Origin: Balanoglossus misakiensis
Lineage: Eukaryota; Hemichordata
Reading direction: 5' to 3'
Assembly (NCBI GenBank): GCA_040954595.2
Contig: CM082596.2
Location: 6,386,001-6,450,000 of the forward strand
DNA: 64,000 nt
Shown: positions 48,701 to 60,499 of the stretch, piece by piece
Layout of the letters: every line of letters begins with the position of its first letter
How positions within the stretch are numbered: position 1 is the stretch's first letter
Program-made: the position numbers and the translations under genes
Notes under the pieces: model-generated
Databases searched by the model: none
Seen by the model: only the letters and a program-made list of their open reading frames with translations
Told to the model about the DNA's origin: nothing

Positions 48701-51700
48701 ATTTTTGATAAAAATTCGTGGGTTATCGCTCATGAAAATCATCAAAACAAGACAATTTTTCAATTTAAATTTTTTCCAAAGATTATTCATTTTTGATAAA
48801 AAAAATCATGGGTTATAGCTCATGAAAATCATCAAAACATGACAATTTTTCAATTTAAATTTTTTCAAAGATTATTCATTTTTGATAAAAAATCATGGGT
48901 TATAGCTCATGAAAATCATCAAGATATGACAATTTTTCTATTTAAATTTTTTTCAAAGATTATTCATTTTTGATAAAAAATCATGGGTTATAGCTCATGA
49001 AAATCATCAAAATATGACAATTTTTTAAATTAATTTTTTTTCTAAGATTATTCATTTTTGATAAAAAATCATGGGTTATAGCTCATGAAAATCATCAAAC
49101 TATGACAATTTTTCAATTTAAATTTTTTTCAAAGTTTATTCATTTTTGATAAAAAATCATGGGTTATAGCTCATGAAAATCATCAAAAAATGACAATTTT
49201 TGAATATAAAATTTTTCAAAGATTATTCATTTTTGATAAAAAATCATGGGTTATAGCTCATGAAAATCATCAAAATATGATAATTTTTCAATTTAAAATT
49301 TTTTTCAAAGATTATTCATTTTTGATAAAAAATCATGGGTTATAGCTCATGAAAATCATCAAAATATGACAATTTTTCAATTTAAAATTTATTTAAAGAT
49401 TATTCATTTTTGATAAAAAATCATGGGTTATAGCTCATGAAAATCATCAAAATATGATAATTTTTCAATTTAAAATTTTTTTCAAAGATTATTCATTTTT
49501 GATAAAAAATCATGGGTTATAGCTCATGAAAATCATCAAAATATGACAATTTTTCAATTTAAAATTTATTTAAAGATTATTCATTTTTGATAAAAAATCA
49601 TGTGTTATAGCTCATGAAAATCATCAAAATATGACAATTTTTCAATTTAAAATTTTTTCAAAGATTATTCATTTTTGATAAAAAATCATGTGTTATAGCT
49701 CATGAAAATCATCAAAATATGACAATTTTTCAATTTAAATTTTTTTCAAAGATTATTCATTTTTGATAAAAAATCATGTGTTATAGCTCATGAAAATCAT
49801 CAAAATATGACAATTTTTTAAATTAAATTTTTTTCTAAGATTATTCATTTTTGATAAAAAATCATGGGTTATAGCTCATGAAAATCATCAAACTATGACA
49901 ATTTTTCAATTTAAATTTTTTCAAAGATTATTCATTTTTGATAAAAAATCATGGGTTATAGCTCATGAAAATCATCAAGATATGACAATTTTTCTATTTA
50001 AATTTTTTTCAAAGATTATTCATTTTTGATAAAAAATCATGGGTTATAGCTCATGAAAATCATCAAAATATGACAATTTTTTAAATTAATTTTTTTTCTA
50101 AGATTATTCATTTTTGATAAAAAAAATCATGGGTTATAGCTCGTGAGAATCATCAAAATATGACAATTTTTCAATTTAAAATTTTTTTAAAGATTATTCA
50201 TTTTTGATAAAAAATCATGTGTTATAGCTCATGAAAATCATCAAAATATGACAATTTTTCAATTTAAATTTTTTTCAAAGATTATTCATTTTTGATAAAA
50301 AATCATGGATTATAGCTCATGAAAATCATCAAAATATGACAATTTTTGAATTTAAATTTTTTTCAAAGATTATTCATTTTTGATAAAAATTCGTGGGTTA
50401 TAGCTCATGAAAATCATCAAGATATGACAATTTTTCTATTTAAATTTTTTTCAAAGATTATTCATTTTTGATAAAAAATCATGGGTTATAGCTCATGAAA
50501 ATCATCAAAATATGACAATTTTTTAAATTAATTTTTTTTCTAAGATTATTCATTTTTGATAAAAAATCATGGGTTATAGCTCATGAAAATCATCAAAATA
50601 TGACAAATTTTCAATTTAAATTTTTTTCTAAGATTATTCTATTTTGATAAAAAATCGTGGGTTATAGCTCATGAAAATCATCAAAATATGACAATTTTTC
50701 AATTTAAATTTTTATCAAAGATTATTCATTTTTGATAAAAAATCATGGGTTATAGCTCATGAAAATCATCAAAATATGACAATTTTCAATTTAAATTTTT
50801 TCAAAGATTATTCATTTTTGATAAAAAATCATGGGTAATAGCTCATGAAAATCATCAAAATATGACAATTTTTCAATTTAAATTTTTTTCAAAGATTATT
50901 CATTTTTGATAAAAAATCATGGGTTATAGCTCATGAAAATCATCAAAATATGACAATTTTTCAAATTAAATTTTTTTCAAAGATTATTCATTTTTGATAA
51001 AAAATCATGGGTTATAGCTCATGAAAATCATCAAAATATGACAATTTTTCAAATTAAATTTTTTTCAAAGATTATTCATTTTTGATAAAAAATCATGGGT
51101 TATAGCTCATGAAAATCATCAAAATATGACAATTTTTCAATTTAAATTTTTTCCAAAGATTATTCATTTTTGATAAAAAAAATCATGGGTTATAGCTCAT
51201 GAAAATCATCAAAACATGACAATTTTTCAATTTAAATTTTTTTCAAAGATTATTCATTTTTGATAAAAAATCATGGGTTATAGCTCATGAAAATCATCAA
51301 AATATGACAATTTTTCAATTTAAATTTTTTTCAAAGATTATTCATTTTTGATAAAAAATCATGGGTTATAGCTCATGAAAATCATCAAAATATGACAATT
51401 TTTCAATTTAATTTTTTTTCAAAGATTATTCATTTTTGATAAAAAAAATCATGGGTTATAGCTCGTGAGAATCATCAAAATATGACAATTTTTCAATTTA
51501 AAATTTTTTCAAAGATTATTCATTTTTGATAAAAAATCATGTGTTATAGCTCATGAAAATCATCAAAATATGACAATTTTTCAATTTAAATTTTTTTCAA
51601 AGATTATTCATTTTTGATAAAAAATCATGGGTTATAGCTCATGAAAATCATCAAAATATGACAATTTTTCAATTTAAATTTTTTTCAAAGATTATTCATT

Positions 51701-54700
51701 TTTGATAAAAATTCGTGGGTTATCGCTCATGAAAATCATCAAAACAAGACAATTTTTCAATTTAAATTTTTTCCAAAGATTATTCATTTTTGATAAAAAA
51801 AATCATGGGTTATAGCTCATGAAAATCATCAAAACATGACAATTTTTCAATTTAAATTTTTTCAAAGATTATTCATTTTTGATAAAAAATCATGGGTTAT
51901 AGCTCATGAAAATCATCAAGATATGACAATTTTTCTATTTAAATTTTTTTCAAAGATTATTCATTTTTGATAAAAAATCATGGGTTATAGCTCATGAAAA
52001 TCATCAAAATATGACAATTTTTTAAATTAATTTTTTTTCTAAGATTATTCATTTTTGATAAAAAATCATGGGTTATAGCTCATGAAAATCATCAAACTAT
52101 GACAATTTTTCAATTTAAATTTTTTTCAAAGTTTATTCATTTTTGATAAAAAATCATGGGTTATAGCTCATGAAAATCATCAAAAAATGACAATTTTTGA
52201 ATATAAAATTTTTCAAAGATTATTCATTTTTGATAAAAAATCATGGGTTATAGCTCATGAAAATCATCAAAATATGATAATTTTTCAATTTAAAATTTTT
52301 TTCAAAGATTATTCATTTTTGATAAAAAATCATGGGTTATAGCTCATGAAAATCATCAAAATATGACAATTTTTCAATTTAAAATTTATTTAAAGATTAT
52401 TCATTTTTGATAAAAAATCATGGGTTATAGCTCATGAAAATCATCAAAATATGACAATTTTTCAATTTAAATTTTTTTCAAAGATTATTCATTTTTGATA
52501 AAAAATCATGTGTTATAGCTCATGAAAATCATCAAAATATGACAATTTTTCAATTTAAATTTTTTTCAAAGATTATTCATTTTTGATAAAAAATCATGTG
52601 TTATAGCTCATGAAAATCATCAAAATATGACAATTTTTTAAATTAAATTTTTTTCTAAGATTATTCATTTTTGATAAAAAATCATGGGTTATAGCTCATG
52701 AAAATCATCAAACTATGACAATTTTTCAATTTAAATTTTTTTCAAAGTTTATTCATTTTTGATAAAAAATCATGGGTTATAGCTCATGAAAATCATCAAA
52801 AAATGACAATTTTTGAATTTAAAATTTTTCAAAGATTATTCATTTTTGATAAAAAATCATGGGTTATAGCTCATGAAAATCATCAAAATATGATAACTTT
52901 TCAATTTAAATTTTTTTTCAAAGATTATTCATTTTTGATAAAAAATCATGGGTTATAGCTCATGAAAATCATCAAAATATGACAATTTTTCAATTTAAAA
53001 TTTATTTAAAGATTATTCATTTTTGATAAAAAATCATGGGTTATAGCTCATGAAAATCATCAAAATATGACAATTTTTCAATTTAAAATTTTTTCAAAGA
53101 TTATTCATTTTTGATAAAAAATCATGTGTTATAGCTCATGAAAATCATCAAAATAAGACAATTTTTCAATTTAATTTTTTTTCAAAGATTATTCATTTTT
53201 GATAAAAAATCATGTGTTATAGCTCATGAAAATCATCAAAATATGACAATTTTTCAATTTAAATTTTTTTCAAAGATTATTCATTTTTGATAAAAAATCA
53301 TGTGTTATAGCTCATGAAAATCATCAAAATATGACAATTTTTCAATTTAAAATTTGTTTCAAAGATTGTTCATTTTTGATAAAAAATCATGGGTTCTAGC
53401 TCATGAAAATCATCAAAATATGACAATTTTTCAATTTAAATTTTTATCAAAGATTATTCATTTTTGATAAAAAAAATCATGGGTTATAGCTCATGAAAAT
53501 CATCAAAACATGACAATTTTTCAATTTAAATTTTTTCAAAGATTATTCATTTTTGATAAAAAATCATGGGTTATAGCTCATGAAAATCATCAAGATATGA
53601 CAATTTTTCTATTTAAATTTTTTTCAAAGATTATTCATTTTTGATAAAAAATCATGGGTTATAGCTCATGAAAATCATCAAAATATGACAATTTTTTAAA
53701 TTAATTTTTTTTCTAAGATTATTCATTTTTGATAAAAAATCATGGGTTATAGCTCATGAAAATCATCAAACTATGACAATTTTTCAATTTAAATTTTTTT
53801 CAAAGTTTATTCATTTTTGATAAAAAATCATGGGTTATAGCTCATGAAAATCATCAAAAAATGACAATTTTTGAATTTAAAAGTTTTCAAAGATTATTCA
53901 TTTTTGATAAAAAATCATGGGTTATAGCTCATGAAAATCATCAAAATATGATAATTTTTCAATTTAAAATTTTTTTCAAAGATTATTCATTTTTGATAAA
54001 AAATCTTGGGTTATAGCTCATGAAAATCATCAAAATATGACAATTTTTCAATTTAAAATTTATTTAAAGATTATTCATTTTTGATAAAAAATCATGGGTT
54101 ATAGCTCATGAAAATCATCAAAATATGACAATTTTTCAATTTAAAATTTTTTCAAAGATTATTCATTTTTGATAAAAAATCATGTGTTATAGCTCATGAA
54201 AATCATCAAAATATGACAATTTTTCAATTTAAATTTTTTTCAAAGATTATTCATTTTTGATAAAAAATCATGTGTTATAGCTCATGAAAATCATCAAAAT
54301 ATGACAATTTTTTAAATTAAATTTTTTTCTAAGATTATTCATTTTTGATAAAAAATCATGGGTTATAGCTCATGAAAATCATCAAACTATGACAATTTTT
54401 CAATTTAAATTTTTTTCAAAGTTTATTCATTTTTGATAAAAAATCATGGGTTATAGCTCATGAAAATCATCAAAAAATGACAATTTTTGAATTTAAAATT
54501 TTTCAAAGATTATTCATTTTTGATAAAAAATCATGGGTTATAGCTCATGAAAATCATCAAAATATGATAACTTTTCAATTTAAATTTTTTTTCAAAGATT
54601 ATTCATTTTTGATAAAAAATCATGGGTTATAGCTCATGAAAATCATCAAAATATGACAATTTTTCAATTTAAAATTTATTTAAAGATTATTCATTTTTGA

Positions 54701-57700
54701 TAAAAAATCATGGGTAATAGCTCATGAAAATCATCAAAATATGACAATTTTTCAATTTAATTTTTTTTCAAAGATTATTCATTTTTGATAAAAAATCATG
54801 TGTTATAGCTCATGAAAATCATCAAAATAAGACAATTTTTCAATTTAATTTTTTTTCAAAGATTATTCATTTTTGATAAAAAATCATGTGTTATAGCTCA
54901 TGAAAATCATCAAAATATGACAATTTTTCAATTTAAATTTTTTTCAAAGATTATTCATTTTTGATAAAAAATCATGTGTTATAGCTCATGAAAATCATCA
55001 AAATATGACAATTTTTCAATTTAAAATTTGTTTCAAAGATTATTCATTTTTGATAAAAAATCATGGGTTCTAGCTCATGAAAATCATCAAAATATGACAA
55101 TTTTTCAATTTAAATTTTTATCAAAGATTATTCATTTTTGATAAAAAAAATCATGGGTTATAGCTCATGAAAATCATCAAAACATGACAATTTTTCAATT
55201 TAAATTTTTTCAAAGATTATTCATTTTTGATAAAAAATCATGGGTTATAGCTCATGAAAATCATCAAGATATGACAATTTTTCTATTTAAATTTTTTTCA
55301 AAGATTATTCATTTTTGATAAAAAATCATGGGTTATAGCTCATGAAAATCATCAAAATATGACAATTTTTTAAATTAATTTTTTTTCTAAGATTATTCAT
55401 TTTTGATAAAAAATCATGGGTTATAGCTCATGAAAATCATCAAAATATGACAATTTTTCAATTTAAAATTTATTTAAAGATTATTCATTTTTGATAAAAA
55501 ATCATGGGTAATAGCTCATGAAAATCATCAAAATATGACAATTTTTCAATTTAATTTTTTTTCAAAGATTATTCATTTTTGATAAAAAATCATGTGTTAT
55601 AGCTCATGAAAATCATCAAAATAAGACAATTTTTCAATTTAATTTTTTTTCAAAGATTATTCATTTTTGATAAAAAATCATGTGTTATAGCTCATGAAAA
55701 TCATCAAAATATGATAATTTTTCAATTTAAATTTTTTTCAAAGATTATTCATTTTTGATAAAAAATCATGTGTTATAGCTCATGAAAATCATCAAAATAT
55801 GACAATTTTTCAATTTAAAATTTGTTTCAAAGATTATTCATTTTTGATAAAAAATCATGGGTTCTAGCTCGTGAAAATCATCAAAATATGACAATTTTTC
55901 GACTTTGCGAAGTTTCAAAATTTCGTATCCATTCATCCATACATCCAATCAAACACATACACACACACACACACACACATACACACACACACACACATAA
56001 ATACATACATACATACATACATACATACATACATACATACATACATACATACATACATACATACATACATACATACATACATACATACATTAAATTCATA
56101 CCTGTTGAAAATATAAAAATGGTATCTTCCCAGAGGCCAGTTTCTTGTAAAGTCGTTGTTACATTTCCTATTGCTTCGTCCATACAGGTTGCCATGGCAA
56201 GGAGGACGCGTCGACTGTCGTCCTTAACATCGGAATACATGTCTTCGTATTTCTTCGGAACTTGGAGGGGGATATGAACGGAGCCGAACGCCAAGTACAA
56301 AAACAGTGGCTGGTGAATGAATGCAGATGTACTACCAAAATCATTCATTCTGTATATACAGGTGTATATTGGTTATTTTTGATATCGTTTTTTGGCAGAT
56401 CATTAGTGCTAGCCGAATAAAGAAATGTGAAAATAAAGACCCACAGTCCACAATAGTAAATCATCAAGGATTGGCCCTTGTACATGATTTGATATGAGCA
56501 AAAGCATCTTACCACATCCGGGTCGTGGTTGCGCAAAACGTTCTGCGCTTCTTCTGCCAATACCAGAGTTTTATATCTGCCCTGATATTTGGGCGCCACA
56601 AACTCTCGGTCGTTTCTCCAAAGATCTTGACCGCGCATGTGCAGCCTGGTCTTGTTTTCGAAGACGTAGAATTTCCCCTTTTCGTAGGTGTAGTAGTCGG
56701 TGGCGCAGTTGTAGAAACCTGAGATTTGGGGAGAGCGAAAACCGAGCAAATTGTCAGGTAATAAGCGGCTTTGGACGAATATCGCCGGTCTGGACTTTTG
56801 TGAATCATTTGGACGACAGCTATCATGGGAGATATACTGATACGAACATAACATAACAAAAACACTTTCTAGTCCCAATTGTATATATATATAGGTTTAC
56901 GTGTATATTGACGGCCATGATTTATAGTTCGCGTGTCACTTTTTTACCAAAACATGTCCATACAGTGATGAAAATAAATAGTAAGATACATGCTTGAAAC
57001 TATGCCGTTGCTACTGGACTTAAACACAGTGGTTGTCAAATAATCGAGTTCAGCATACCGAAAAAGGAGTCAAATCCCCGCCTTGTTGGCAGACACGCTT
57101 CCGTGTAATGGCCCAGGTGCCATTTCCCGACCATGTGAGTGGCGTAACCGGCCTCCTTCAGTTTATCGGCGATGGTCACCTCGTCCAACGGTAGGCACAG
57201 CCGCTGGTCCGGAAAGATCACCGAATGTTGCAGTCCCGTGTGTATCTACAGATTTCAATAACGAGACGATAGAAACATCACTTGCTAAAATCAAGTATTC
57301 TTCTCCACAACGCGAGATAACACGATGGGAATACAACGGTTCAGACCCAGTAATTTCCCGAAGAAATATATACATACTGATGGCAGGGAGTACAGAACGC
57401 CGCGACGCTTAATATTACAATAACGAGTCGATTTGCTACCAATATCTCTGTGTGACCCGTTTCCGTATTTGGAACAGTGATGACGTCAAGTTAAATATTT
57501 TTAGAATGTTGACTCTACTTTCATATACTCGGATTATGTTGCAATTATACTTGCTGCTCCGCCATTCAGAATAGTCATATGTGCAAAAAAATTATCACCT
57601 CGTCCCCGGGGAACATTTACCTGGTATCGACCGGACATCAACTGACTCCTCGTCGGGGTACACATGGGTTGCACGTAGTAGTTTTCCAGCTTGATCCCTC

Positions 57701-57866
57701 GGTTGGCCAACCCGTCCAGATTTGGCGTTTCGACCCTGCCGCCATGGTAACCGATGTCGTGCCAGCCCAGCTCATCGGCCAAGACGTACACTACGTGCGG
57801 CCTGCTGGGACGGGCGCACACGACCACTGCTTGCAGGAAAAGCGAAGTGTATATCACGGCGTTCAT
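42717..57866 (-). CDS. ARSB: Arylsulfatase B-like lysosomal sulfatase
   Basis: Seven coding exons on the minus strand: 57621-57866, 57059-57245, 56513-56718, 56102-56309, 43796-44045, 43285-43448, 42717-42982. They give 508 aa with consistent phases (human ARSB is 533). Residues 1-18 form a signal peptide. The sulfatase signature is CTPTR at C69, whose Cys would be converted to formylglycine. GKWHLGHY holds the conserved active-site Lys and His. The DNG metal site spans the exon 4/5 junction (FIFST then [10 protein letters not shown]). [18 protein letters not shown] and [12 protein letters not shown] match the ARSB C-terminal half. ARSB removes 4-sulfate from N-acetylgalactosamine in dermatan and chondroitin sulfate. 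The first metal pair is D31-E32 here, where ARSB has two Asp. The intron between exons 4 and 5 is ~12 kb and nearly all satellite. I start at the ATG giving the best signal peptide; an in-frame ATG 54 nt upstream (57920) is possible. Confidence 0.9.
44085..44212. repeat. (CATA)n microsatellite, left edge of satellite
   Basis: CATA units with short ACAC interruptions run directly into the first satellite monomer. The same repeat in the same orientation lies at the other edge (55980-56090). Confidence 0.95.
44213..55908. repeat. ~11.7-kb satellite array, ~88-bp monomer, higher-order structure
   Basis: Roughly 130 head-to-tail copies of an ~88-bp, about 80% A+T monomer. The core reads ATCATGGGTTATAGCTCATG, then AAAATCATC, AATATGACAATTTTTC, a T-run, AAGATTATTC and TTTTTGATAAAAA. 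Monomers differ by diagnostic changes (GGGTAAT, TGTGTTAT, ATCGTGGG, ACAAGAC, TATTTTGA), and these recur in the same order. The TATTTTGA variant sits at 44381, 45703, 47643 and 50640, giving offsets of about 1322, 1940 and 2997 bp (15, 22 and 34 monomers). So multi-monomer blocks have duplicated. It fills ARSB-like intron 4 and has no coding capacity. Confidence 0.98.
55942..56090. repeat. (AC)n/(ATAC)n microsatellite, right edge of satellite
   Basis: AC-dinucleotide blocks followed by a long ATAC block, ending 11 bp before the donor-side boundary of ARSB-like exon 4 (56102). Confidence 0.95.
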
Positions 57867-57920
57867 ATCCTTACCAACCGGGAGTGTTTTTATCCCCTGC
57901 CTCCCTAAGGGATGGCCCAT

Positions 57921-59859
57921 TTGATATAGAGGTGGGGGGATTGGTGCTTATATTGATACTGGATTCATTTTCAATAAGAGAAATCGGCGTGGAAGAAAAT
58001 GACAGGCACGAAACTCACTGTGATATCATCCGATGTAAAGTTCAGCTACATGCACATGTATATGAGAACTAGGGATTTAGAATTGCAACTCAAAATTGTA
58101 AGACTTTAGCCTACAGTCCCACAGGCATCTCACCAGAGACCACTGAAGGCGTTATTTGCTAGCCGGAACTAGTGGAATGCATCACATCAATATTAAGCCT
58201 CCCTGGAAGCAAATTTGCAAAATAATTGACGATTGCTTGATAGCGTGTTGGGATATCCGCCTGCCCCCCTCTCGGATATCGAATGGACCGTCCCTAATTT
58301 GTCTAATGCTACACCATCTGTGACCAGATGAGAGCCGCGCACAGGCTGCGTCGAGAGAAAACTAACCTTTGGTATTTTACACTGATGATACGAAACAGGC
58401 CGCTCTCTAGCGCGAAATCCCCGTGCTCACTAACAGACACAATGAAAAGACCGGGCAAATAGACCATAATCTCCGTTTTCAAGGTCCGTACGCGTATTGA
58501 ACGCTCACTATTCTCTGTCTAGTAAAGCAAACAGCGGATCATGCAAAACAGAAACAGAAATCGCACGAAGAGTCAATTGACGTGAAAGAAATCATTTGAA
58601 ACTCAAAATCCCTGTCACAGTTTATAAACGCGTCCATTAAAAGCGATCGCAATGTCGCCGTTTCCAATTTAATATCTTACATATTAATATTATTATAGTA
58701 CAAACTAAATACATGTATCTGATGCCTGAATCCCATTCCAGTTTTACATGTTCAGCCTGCGCATGCTCTATGCTTGGAGCGGGTCTTCTGCCACAAAAAT
58801 TGGCCTCTGAACTACAATGTATTAAACATGGCAGAAATCCGCCATCTTAAAGTTCTTAAAATGAATGGTAGCAAAATCGTATTTCAGGTAGTCAAATTGT
58901 TCCTGTTGTTGTTGTTTTTATCCCGCGTGTTATCAAATGGAATGACGTCACCACAGATAGATTCGGTCCCTCCACAAAGGACTGACCGCGTCATGAGCTA
59001 CGTAGATTGAAATATTACGCGACTTCTGATAGTCTCACTCATAGTCGTGTTAATCGCTTCCAATCAAGCCATATCTCGATAACACTGAAGGCAAACGCGT
59101 CGTTCGGGCCAAAGTTCGTAATGTACTGCTAGGTCAGCACGGACGTCACGTGCGTCTCTGTCAAAATAGACACAATAGAAAAGTTGAGTAAAAAATAGGT
59201 AACCGAAGAAGTCAAGGGCATCTGGAACGAGCGACGTTATGAGTGACACATTTCACACAACATAGCAAGACACGCGTACAGCAGAATATACGTCACAGGC
59301 AGACACCGAATCCACTTGTTTATAAAGCTTTGTTTATAAACGATTAGACTACGATTACTGTGCTTGTTCCCCTATCTAGCAGGCCATGGAAGTACGTCAT
59401 TTTGTTTCGTCGCTGATAGAATGTCATTTCTGGTGGAATCTATCAGACAACCATATAAAGTGTAACCCACAAAAAAGTTGTTGTATGGTCTAATAAAGTA
59501 CAATTTGAAAATAAATTCCGTGATAATTTCCCCAAAAGTTGTAGCCCATAGGGCTTTGAGACTCACGGGTTTCTATGTCATGACCGTATTAAAGATATAA
59601 ATGAAGTAAGTTTCATATTCCCGACTACTCCCCGTCGATCTCCGTTGTTCCCCGGAAAGTTGCCCCCTTTTCCTGGAAACATTGCCCCAGCGATGATTCA
59701 ATACACGGATCCCAATCCGTTAAACAGGAAGTGCACTGTGAGTGGCCAAGTCTTCCAGGTTCAAATCAGACTCGGGCGAGCAGATCCTGTGTGCTCCACA
59801 ATAAGTAGTGTGTGTCTTCAGTAAGCTTGTCGCAGACTACGAGCCTGTATATCGTCATT
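57921..59859. other. Divergent intergenic region, arylsulfatase to Ig-protease
   Basis: About 1.9 kb separating two 5' ends. A 78-codon frame at 58774-59010 has a hydrophobic segment but no domain or splice context and is not called. A NRF1-like CTGCGCATGC word lies near 58757. A fragment of the TIR element family is present at 59526-59556. Confidence 0.45.
59526..59556. mobile_element. Terminus of the TIR element family (fragment)
   Basis: CCCCAAAAGTTGTAGCCCAT followed by AGGGCTTT closely resembles the right end of the element at 11987-12097 (CCCAAAAGTTGCAGCTCATG then GGGCTTT). No matching opposite terminus was found within about 200 bp, so it appears truncated. Confidence 0.55.
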
Positions 59860-60417
59860 ATGGAGAAATCACACTTTATTTTCGGCTGCGTTTTGGTTTT
59901 TCTGCAGTTCTGTCACTCTACCTGGTCACAGTTCGCTAGTAAGTGTTTTTTTCGTGTGTTTTTCACTGATTCTCACAGTCATAACTCCTGGAGTACTATA
60001 CAACCAGATCAACGCGTTGTTTACATTATAAACCACAGCCCTTGCAAGTCACGAGGCGCTGCATTGACCAGCTCCGTCGTTCCTTGCAAAATAACTTTTC
60101 AGTAAGATCCTCACGTGCTCAATACTCGCTTACGCTTTGTCCTGGGTGTATACATGTACATGTACTTGTTCCACTGACTATTCCGCAATAATCTTTTCGC
60201 TCCATGGCTTCCTTCCTGGTTCAACTGTTTCAAGATTGGATCCGACAATGGCGTCACAGTTAGATCTAGAGGTTCAATAACCTTTGAGATGTTTATCATA
60301 TCATGCGTACATTTGTTTGGCAAGAGGTCGGACGAGGGCGTCGCAGTTGCTACTCTTCTGTATTTTTGGATTTGTGTATCGACTACAATTTCTTGCCATG
60401 CACCCTTGTCTTTGTCG

Positions 60418-60499
<82 letters not shown>

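Noticed and set aside
58774-59010. 78-codon frame with a hydrophobic stretch (signal-peptide-like)
   Set aside because: No downstream exon, no homolog recognised, and it lies in a divergent promoter region.
59745-59790. GGTTCAAATC motif preceded by GTGAGTGGCCAAGTC, resembling a tRNA-Ser/Leu start and T-arm
   Set aside because: The two parts are far too close together to enclose an anticodon arm, and the acceptor stem does not pair.
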